Source: Cristatella mucedo
Lineage: Eukaryota; Bryozoa; Phylactolaemata; Cristatellidae
Direction of reading: 5' to 3'
Assembly (NCBI GenBank): GCA_009760855.2
Contig: WPIO01000037.1
Location: 2,737,501 to 2,801,500 of the forward strand
Length of the DNA stretch: 64,000 nt
The translations under genes and the position numbers were made by a program. The notes beneath the pieces are model-generated. The model was not told the DNA's origin and did no database searches. It saw only the letters and a list, made by a program, of their open reading frames with translations. This document shows, piece by piece, positions 56,540 to 64,000 of this stretch; position 1 is the first letter of the stretch; each line of letters starts with the position of its first letter.

Positions 56540-57742
56540 ATATTAATAATAATGCACTTGATAAAGCACCCTCAGAGAACTTAATCTTTCTCTAAGCGCT
56601 TTACATTTGCTGCAAAGGGAAATGCAATTGAATGCTGAGTAAAATAATGCTTCATAAACAAACAAAGGAATAGCATGGTTGGGGTGGACATGCCCAGGGT
56701 CAGCATGCAAGTGTGATTTGTGGCAGCATGCACAGTGTCAGCACGGATAAGCACATGAAGGACGAATCATATGGACCTAATCGATGCTGTTCTAAATAGA
56801 CGTGTTTTTAAGTTCTTTTGAAATGTGGTCAAGTCAGGGGATGTTCAGACGCAAGTCGGGGAAGTTCCAGGGTAAACGAGCATACGACGTACATGCACGA
56901 TCTCAAAAGGATTTAAGGTTTATACCAGGTACGGGTACACTGTTGGATTCCGAAAAGCGGGTTGTACGATGCTCAGCCAGATGGGGGAGTAGATCCGAGA
57001 GATAGACTGGAGCCAAATAATAAAGAAACCTAAATGTGAGCGACCGAACCTTGAACTCAATTCGTTGCTTGACTGGTAGCCAGTGCAAGTCTGGGAGGAG
57101 TTGAGAATGTTGACAATTGCGAAGCTCACGACAGACAAGCCTTGCTGCGGATTTTTGCACCAGCTGTGATCAACTGATTGCTCATGCTGGTCGGCCAGTA
57201 AGCAGCAAATTGCAGAAGTCAAGCAGCGATGCCACGAATGCAGGAACTAACTTGGACGTGATATCCTTATCCAAACAAGTCCAAAATTTAGCAATAGTAT
57301 GAAGCTGAAGATAGGCGGATTTGACTGTGGAGCTGATATGGTTGTCTCACGAGAGGTCACTTTGGAATATGACACCTAAATTTTGAGGTGATTCAACTGG
57401 AGATACGCTAGCAAAACCAATTTTGAAGAACGATCTGGAGAACGGTGGTATACCTAAGTCCTTCAAATCAGCTTCTCTTTAGATGAATACTTCAAAAGCA
57501 GGTATGAGATACAAAGATCTTTGCAAACTATTGCCCTGTTTGTTGCCTTTTGTTTGGCAAAGGAATAGCTATAGCATTCCATCTGAGCAGCCTCAGTGCA
57601 CATAAAAAAAAGGATGTGTCTGACTGCCTGCGATCCGGTTTCAAGCGATTCCACGAGCCTTGAATCTGCACTCCTTGGTGAAGAAAATGACCTCCTGTGC
57701 CACGACGGTAAGGGAAATGTCACTTTATTGCCCTGCTGAATC
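56540..57742 (-). mobile_element. LINE-A 3' half
   Basis: The tail TTAATAATAATGCACTTGAT opens the element. The minus frame 56903-57160 reads SAARLVCRELRNCQHSQLLP, DLHWLPVKQRIEFKVRSLTF, RFLYYLAPVYLSDLLPHLAE. The thumb region (KIGSASV-like, ARNLGVIF-like words) extends to about 57740. This is the best minus-strand 3' half in the window. Confidence 0.88.
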
Positions 57743-57752
57743 TAACGACAAA

Positions 57753-58025
57753 AATAATAATAATGCACTCGATAAAGCACATTCGGAGATGTTAATGTGC
57801 TCATGTGTGCTGACACTGTGCATGCTGCCACTAGCCACGATTGCATGCTGAACCTGTGCATGTCACCCCCAACCGTATAATTCATTTTGTTTGTTTTTCA
57901 AGCTTAATTTTACTTACCATTCAATTGCATTTTACTTTGCAGATGATGTAAAACGCCTAGAAAGAGAATACATTTTCTGAGAGCGCTTTATTCGGTGGAT
58001 TATTATTAATATCAAGTGCATTACT
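57753..58025. mobile_element. Back-to-back LINE-A 3' ends, third copy
   Basis: Same switch from minus-strand tail to plus-strand 3' region as at 26402 and 37608. It is almost base-for-base equal to 37566-37845. Confidence 0.85.
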
Positions 58026-58124
58026 GTTATCATTACCTGGGGCTAATGACACAAATAATAATGTTAGTTATGCATGGCAGCAGCAGATCGCTGCAACGTA
58101 GGAGCAGGACAGTGGGAATAGGGT

Positions 58125-59860
58125 CCAGAGGACTTGTTGTCTTCTTTGATTGAGGTACGAACTTCAGGACTAGATCACTAGTGACCTGCCTAACTGTAGA
58201 CATTAAGGTTCAGCCAGGAATCGGGGAACAGCAATATAGTGGCGATGCTGGAATGGATGCTGGTCCTCGCAGGAATGACTTTCTTGATCTTGTCTATCTT
58301 CTGCACAAAGAATTGAGAGAAGCGACCGGCCAGATCACTATTAGGATCATCAGGTAAGGAGCTAATCTGGGACCGGTTGAGGAGATGGTTTATTGTCAAC
58401 ATCATCATTTATGGATTGTGCAGCTATGATTCAACAATGTTTCTATAGAAGGTAGACTTGGCCTTTTCTAGGATCAATTGGTACGACCTACAGTTCAGGT
58501 ACAAGTAGCCTTGATACACGTAGCCTTGATATGCCTGTCGATGGTCAGGTAGGCCAAATCTTCTGTATGCTTTTCCAAGCGTTCGCTTAGTAGACTTGGC
58601 TAGTTTGATGTCTGTGGTAAACCATAGGTCATCTGGGCATGGGCGCGCAGTGCGCTTTGTCAGAGGTGCAAGGTCGTCGAGCGTGTCAGCTGGTGTCTTG
58701 TTGTAGCTATCTACCAATGATGATAGATCGGAGGGAGGACTGAGCAACCGAGGTGAAGCAGATATTCCCGCGCAGACAGCTTCGATGTCAAGGGTCTTGA
58801 GGTTTCGCGATTCACAGGTTATTTTAGAGCAGGAGGTTGACCCATACTGTTGATTGAATGAGATCTGCATGTGGTCAGATATTCAGTATTTGGTAATAAT
58901 TGGTGATGACGAAGTGCAGTTGTATGAGAAAATCTGGTCGAGTGTGTGACCCTTGATGTGGGTAGGGCCGTGCAAGTGAGCCACAAGAGACAGTGAGGCA
59001 GTCCATGCACACAATTTGGTGCCGAAAGCGTCAGACAAGTTATCAAAGCTAACGTTAAAATCACCTATAACAAGAAAGGATCAATTTCTTGCATACAAAA
59101 TCGAAATGAGATCGGAGAAATCTGAGATGTGGAGGATTTGGTACCTGGTGGGCAATAGACTACTGCCACTATCGGTAGCTTTTTTTTGGGTAAGACCGAG
59201 ACTATTGATTCGAATGACTGCTTCGAGGGTGCTGCCAATGGCTTAAAGTTGTATTTCGAGCCCATGATAATATAGCAACTTCACCTCTAGTTTTTATTGA
59301 TCGGGGAATGTAAAGATCGGGAAACCAGATGTAGTAGCTTCATTATTTGTCGGGTAGCATCTCGATTTTAGCAAAGTTTTAGTTTGGCCGGCAGATCGAT
59401 ACCAATTTCCGAAATAAGGTCGCCTATTACCAGAGATTTTCTGCACAGAGAGCAAGGATTCCAAAGGCAAGCGTTAAGTCGGGCCGTTTGAACTACAACT
59501 GGCCTGATGACCACTAAGTTAGAGAGATTTACAGTGATGTATGTGGGGGAGCATGCTGAGCGGTTCGAGACAATCATAAGAATACCAAACGAGCAGGTAC
59601 TCAGCCGGCAGTTCCAGCTCAACGAGCAGTGTCTGATCTGGGGGTTCAGGCCACCCTGGCGGCTAATGGGTGCTCTTCTTTTGTTAATGCATAGTTCATG
59701 AATCTTAGCAACAACATTATTATCTAGGAATGCATTAGATCTACGATGATGCAGCGATAACAGCAGCTGACGATCATAATTCACATGCAGGGTACTAGCT
59801 GCCGGTGTTGCTAAACAGCCGCCTGCATGTGAGACCCAGCAGCCCGAAGCGACAAGCGTT
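58125..59860 (-). mobile_element. LINE-A linker and endonuclease region (most complete in the array)
   Basis: Reading the minus strand from 59784: LLLSLHHRRSNAFLDNNVVA, ARLNACLWNPCSLCRKSLVI, LISEIGIDL (start of the endonuclease), then GSKYNFKPLAAPSKQSFES, LPIVAVVYCPPGTKSS, the GDFN-equivalent region near 59060, SFNQQYGSTSCSKITCESRN, KAYRRFGLPDHRQAYQGYVY, KAKSTFYRNIVES and finally SLPDDPNSDLAGRFSQFFVQ at 58190-58408. Frame changes near 58850, 59060 and 59270 break it. Unit 2 carries the same element with a nested insert and a 1.4-kb deletion. Confidence 0.88.
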
Positions 59861-60644
59861 TAGATATCTATCGGCACGAAATTTCTTACGAGCTACAGTC
59901 AAATAACAATCAGAATCACTTTAAACAGGTCGTAGCTGTATCGCTTCCCTATACGATGTACTCAAGAACTAATGTTTTCGGAAACATTCTGCAACGAATA
60001 CGAAGGCATGTTACAGGGCTCTATGTCAGCAGGCGAGATTGTATTAGCTACCCACGAAGCTAATAATAAAGATATCGTGCTGGAATAATTAAGATGACTG
60101 ATTGGTCTGGCAAATAAGGCACTGGCATAGCTGAAATCGTACTAGTCTGGCTGTGTCCAATTAACGTGGTGACAGTGGCAGGTCTCTCAGTCATACCAGT
60201 GTCCAGTGGAGTCCCAGATCCGGTCCGTCCTCGGTCCTTAGCGATTGTCGACTAGCAATGTGCCTCTGGAAGTTGTTTGTGCCCACGGAATGGGGTCGGC
60301 TGTAACTTCAAATTTCAGGCATTGTTGTCATGTACACATCCTGCTCCATAGGCATGTGGCCCAAGCTGTATAAGAAATCAGCACGAAGTACGGTTCGGAA
60401 GTAAAGCACGAAGTTCGGTACGAAGTTTCTATAGGTTGTAATTAGTCAATTTCATGTTCACTGCCAGTGTTTAGTAGCTCAGTATCCGCTTCAAGCAATC
60501 GATTTTACCCTAGTTTGTAATTTTAGCTTTGATTATCTGGCATAGAGACCAGAGAACAATCGCTGACAACGGAATTCTGTAAAGCTCCGGTCCAGACAGC
60601 CGTGCTAGCTCTGAACCGCGGTTTACAGGTAATTAATTTGCTTT
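59861..60644 (-). mobile_element. LINE-A 5' leader
   Basis: Non-coding, collinear with 29161-29910 and partly with 39301-39587. It ends where the next LINE-A tail is inserted. Confidence 0.65.
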
Positions 60645-61418
60645 TAATAATAATAATAACGTACTTATTAAAATGCCCTCAGAGAACTTGATCTCTTTAT
60701 AGGCGCCTTACATTTGCTGCAAAGGGAACTGCAATTAAACGGTAACTAAAATCATGCTTGAAAAACAAACAAAATGAATAACATGGTTAGTGGGACATGC
60801 ACAGGGTCAGCATGCGAATGTTGTTAGTGGCAGCGTGTACTATGTCAGCGAGCATAAGCACGTGAAGAACGAATCACAGGGACCCACTAAATGCTGTCCT
60901 AAATAGGTGTGTTTTTAAGTTCCTTTTAAATGTGGTCAGGTCAGGGGATGTTCTGACGCAGGTCGGGAGGGAGTTCGAGGCTTTGGGAGCATACGAACTA
61001 AATGCACGGTCTCCAAAGGATTTGAGGTTTGTATGAGGTATTTCTAGACTGTTGGATTCCGAAAAGCTGGTGGTGCGATGCTTGGCGTGATGGGGGACTA
61101 TGTCGGTTTGTACGAGGTATTTCTAGACTGTTGGATTCCGAAAAGCGGGTGGTGCGATGCTTGGCGTGATGGGGGACTATGTCGGTTTGTACGAGGTATT
61201 TCTAGACTGTCGGATTCCGAAAAGCTGGTGGTGCGATGCTTGGCGTGATGGGGGACTATGTCGGTTTGTACGAGGTATTTCTAGACTGTTGGATTCCGAA
61301 AAGCTGGTGGTGCGATGCTTGGCGTGATGGGGGAGTATGTCGGTTTGTACGAGGTATTTCTAGACTGTTGGATTCCGAAAAGCTGGTGGTGCGATGCTTG
61401 GCGTGATGGGGGACTATG
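60645..61418 (-). mobile_element. LINE-A 3' end with internal 79-bp amplification
   Basis: TTTTAATAATAATAATAACG starts the insert and TTTTATGCAGG follows it, giving a TTTTA target duplication against the empty site at 29.91 kb. It is equivalent to 39588-40214. Confidence 0.87.
61022..61417. repeat. 79-bp minisatellite derived from LINE-A, five units
   Basis: TGTCGGTTTGTACGAGG begins at 61101, 61180, 61259 and 61338, and TGTCGGTTTTATGC at 61417: a constant 79-bp step. Units differ by single bases (AGCGGG or AGCTGG, GGACTATG or GGAGTATG, GTTGG or GTCGG). Confidence 0.95.
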
Positions 61419-62265
61419 TCGGTTTTATGCAGGTTTCATAGCAAGTGATGATGATGAAAGTGGTTAGCAAGGATAACATGCGCTTAACATCTCTGAAAAA
61501 GAGCCGCGGGTGGCTTGCCGATGGGCATCTCGCCGAGCAAAGTTTTCCAAGAACAAAGCTCACGAGCAGGCTGCTATTCCTTTAAAACGTGTGGAAAAAC
61601 TGGCAGAGTCGGCGCCTCAAAGCCCAGCTAGCAATGAGGCAGGTGCACCCTCAGCTCTTGTTGTGACGGCAGTAGTGGGTTGCTGCGATAATGAGTGCAG
61701 TGGTCGTATTGCACAGCAGTCTCTGCAATTGCCAAGTGGTGCTGCATGCTGTACACTACAGACCATAGGTTACAGCTCTCTCGGTCAAAGCCCGTAGTGC
61801 TTCACCTCGGAGCCTAGACAGACGTGAATACTACTCTCTGAAACCATTGCAACCATCTAGTCCGAAATACTATTTGATAACTACCATTTTTCAGCTAGTT
61901 ACTGTCTCAACAGAAAACATGAAATATCAGGGTGTTTATTGCTATAGTCCTGAAATTTTTTGATTTCCTTAGTACTGTCACGATAAGAAATATTTAAATC
62001 CAAACCATTCGGTCTAGTCTAGAGTTAAGGGTCTCCAGTTAAGACTTTAGGTCTAAAGGCTTAAAGTTTATGTGTCAAGGTTGAAGAAAGATGGTTTCGT
62101 TTTTACGCTTTAACGATTTGATTGTATAACCCGCCTTCTGACTGAGGTCTCTTATGCATGTTTCTAACTTAATACTTGAGATGGAGTTGTATCTAAAGGT
62201 AGCGATATAGGAATGTAAATATATAGATAGATAGAAACGGCAAAAAACACTTAAAAGAAACAGTG
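61419..62265. repeat. Unit segment between LINE and SINE, copy in unit 3
   Basis: Collinear with 40215-41060 and 42932-43780. Its first part follows 40.2 kb (KRVEKLAESAPQSPASNEA) and its later part, from about 62050, is almost identical to 43565 onward. Confidence 0.75.
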
Positions 62266-62445
62266 AAATGTGCACGGGTCGGTATATTGAGCAGCCGAAT
62301 TATATGGCAACATAAGAGCTTCACTGACTGCCACTGCTGCTTGCAGTGGGCAATAAAGAATCACTCTTCGTAAACCTCGAACATACGATCTGCGTCATAA
62401 AGAGCGAGCACCGTGTCCCTTGATGAAGGCCCATGATGAGAGACT
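62266..62445 (-). mobile_element. tRNA-derived SINE
   Basis: Nearly identical to 43781-43960: GATTCTTTATTGCCCACTGC after the B-box-like part on the minus strand. Confidence 0.6.
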
Positions 62446-62464
62446 TGCAGATTATAGTTAAAGT

Positions 62465-62582
62465 AAAAGAGAGATCATGAGAGAGAGAGAGAGAGCGAGA
62501 GAGAGAGAGATCGAGAGAGAGAGATCAAAAGAGATCAAAAGAGAGAGAGAGACAGAGGAAAAAAAGAGAGAGATAGTTAGAC

Positions 62583-62665
<83 letters not shown>

Positions 62666-62694
62666 AAAAGAGATTAAGCGAGAAAGAGAGATAA

Positions 62695-62769
<75 letters not shown>

Positions 62770-62772
62770 GAG
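62465..62772. repeat. GA microsatellite, two blocks
   Basis: GA tracts split by ATCAAAAGAGATTAAGCG near 62662. It holds one more block than the tract at 43983-44190. Confidence 0.95.
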
Positions 62773-63029
62773 AGGATGAGATTCACTATGGGAAAGTCAT
62801 AGGTGGTTTGAACGGGGCATTTAAACCCTTATGGCAGCTGGCTGGCAGTGACCTAGCCCATCCTTTAACATACGAACACACCATTACCAACGATGAAGTT
62901 ATGATTTATATCGATTAGTAAACGACCAGTGAGTGTGTTAAATACTTAACATAATTTTGGAACTTTTTATTTTCCATTACTTGTGGGTCTTTTATTCGTA
63001 CAAATCATTTGGCTTCTGGCGGCATGTAC

Positions 63030-63475
63030 AGTTAGCATCTTTGAGCTTGTGCAACACTCTGCGCCTAGGCTCGTCTGTCGTGAGCAATGCACTTCACATT
63101 ACACTACTTCTCGCCGACCTGTACTAGCTACCAGTCAAGGAACAGGTCAATGTCAAGGTTTCATCGCTCAGTTTAAGGTCCTCCTTTTTTTTGCTTCAGC
63201 AAAATTATCAAATCAACTCACCCACCAGGCCAAGCATCGTACCACCTGCTTTCCGGAAACTTCTCGTTTATCTATACCCCATGTAAATTCCAAATTCTTT
63301 AGAAGACCATGCATTTTGTTCGTATGCTCGGAAAGCAGGAACTCTCTCTCGACTTGGGTCACGACATCCCCTGACTTGACCACATTTAAAAGAAATTTGA
63401 AACGCACCTATTCATGTCAACATTTAGTGGGTTTCAATGATTCGTACTTTACGTGCTTATGGGTGCAGACACTGT
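63030..63475 (+). mobile_element. LINE-A-like C-terminus, plus orientation, tail missing
   Basis: The frame 62983-63477 reads VQHSAPRLVCREQCTSHYTT, SRRPVLATSQGTGQ, SAKLSNQLTHQAKHRTTCFP, FFRRPCILFVCSESRNSLST, with a frameshift relative to the family. It abuts a minus tail at 63476. Confidence 0.8.
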
Positions 63476-63930
63476 AATAACAATAATAACAATGATGCAC
63501 TTGATTAAGCGGCCTCGGAGAATGCAATCTCATTCTAGGCGCTTTAAATCTGCTGGAAAGAGAAACGCAATTGAATGTTGAGTAATAATATGCTTGATAA
63601 AAGTTACTTACAACACGGTTACGGGTGACATACACAGAGTCACCATGCAAATGTGGTTCGTGGCAACATGCACAGTGTCAGCACCCATAAGCACATGAAG
63701 GACAAATCACAGGGATCCACTAAATGCAGTCCTAAATAGATGTGTTTTAAGTTCCTTTTTAATGTGGTTAAGTCAGGGGATGTTTTGACGCAACTCGGGA
63801 GGGAGTTTCAGGTTTCGGGAGCATACGAACTATATGCACAATCTTGAAAGGATTCGAGGATTGTACGAGGTATTGGTGTGTGTTTAACAGCTTTTGGATT
63901 ATGGAAAGCGGGTGGTATATTTGTCTGGTC
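63476..63930 (-). mobile_element. LINE-A 3' end closing unit 3
   Basis: Tail AACAATAATAACAATGATGC and 3' region equivalent to 44885-45335. Confidence 0.85.
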
Positions 63931-64000
63931 GTATTCCTCTAATCGCTTAAATTGGCTAATAGTAAGGCGTTCGGAGCAATTTCTCCCGGGGCTATCGAGA
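63931..64000 (+). repeat. Start of the next tandem unit
   Basis: GTATTCCTCTAATCGCTTAA and TTTCTCCCGGGGCTATCGAG match 45343-45412, so another copy of the gene's 5' flank begins here and continues outside the window. Confidence 0.85.

Overview
The window is metazoan nuclear DNA: introns with GT-AG borders, tRNA-derived SINEs, many 5'-truncated non-LTR retrotransposons, long GA/CT and TA microsatellites, and a copy of the 5' domain of U2 snRNA. Nothing is bacterial or organellar. It looks invertebrate, because a LINE of the CR1/L2 type with an ATT-repeat 3' tail dominates, a relic of a repetitive protein I associate with arthropods and cnidarians is present, and the one intact gene encodes a secreted PAN-like protein whose C-terminal domain I associate with molluscs and cnidarians. 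I cannot name the species.

The main structure is a tandem segmental duplication with a period near 18.6 kb. Unit 1 runs from about 17.2 kb, unit 2 ends at about 45.3 kb, unit 3 spans about 45.34-63.93 kb, and the next unit begins at about 63.93 kb and leaves the window. Only unit 3 carries a complete gene: 7 exons, 46614-52080, +, 362 codons before the stop, all splice phases consistent. Unit 1 keeps only exon 1, with its start codon changed to ATA, and a microhomology deletion removed exons 2-7. Unit 2 lost exons 1-2, carries a nonsense change in exon 3, and lost the end of exon 4 and all of exon 5, yet its exons 6-7 are almost identical to unit 3. Each unit also has a shared 3' flank with a decayed conserved segment, minus-strand LINE sequence (3' half, endonuclease, 5' leader), a tRNA-derived SINE and a GA tract.

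Left part (1-17 kb): older, decayed material. It holds a ~165-bp tandem repeat, LINE fragments on both strands, relics of older copies of the unit (10.2-11.25 kb; 6.8-8.7 against 12.0-13.35 kb), two pieces of the arthropod-type repetitive protein on the minus strand, the U2-like segment at 9249 followed by an unexplained GC-richer stretch, a 24-bp minisatellite, a SINE that shares the LINE's 3' tail, and a relic of a LINE with a restriction-like endonuclease (R2/NeSL-type).

Most open frames here are LINE fragments, repeat-borne frames or chance. I support one functional protein gene, two broken paralogues, and a dense set of mobile-element relics. LINE family names used below: LINE-A = CR1/L2-like with ATT-repeat tail; LINE-B = a second family with a TTACA-like tail; LINE-R = the restriction-like-endonuclease type.
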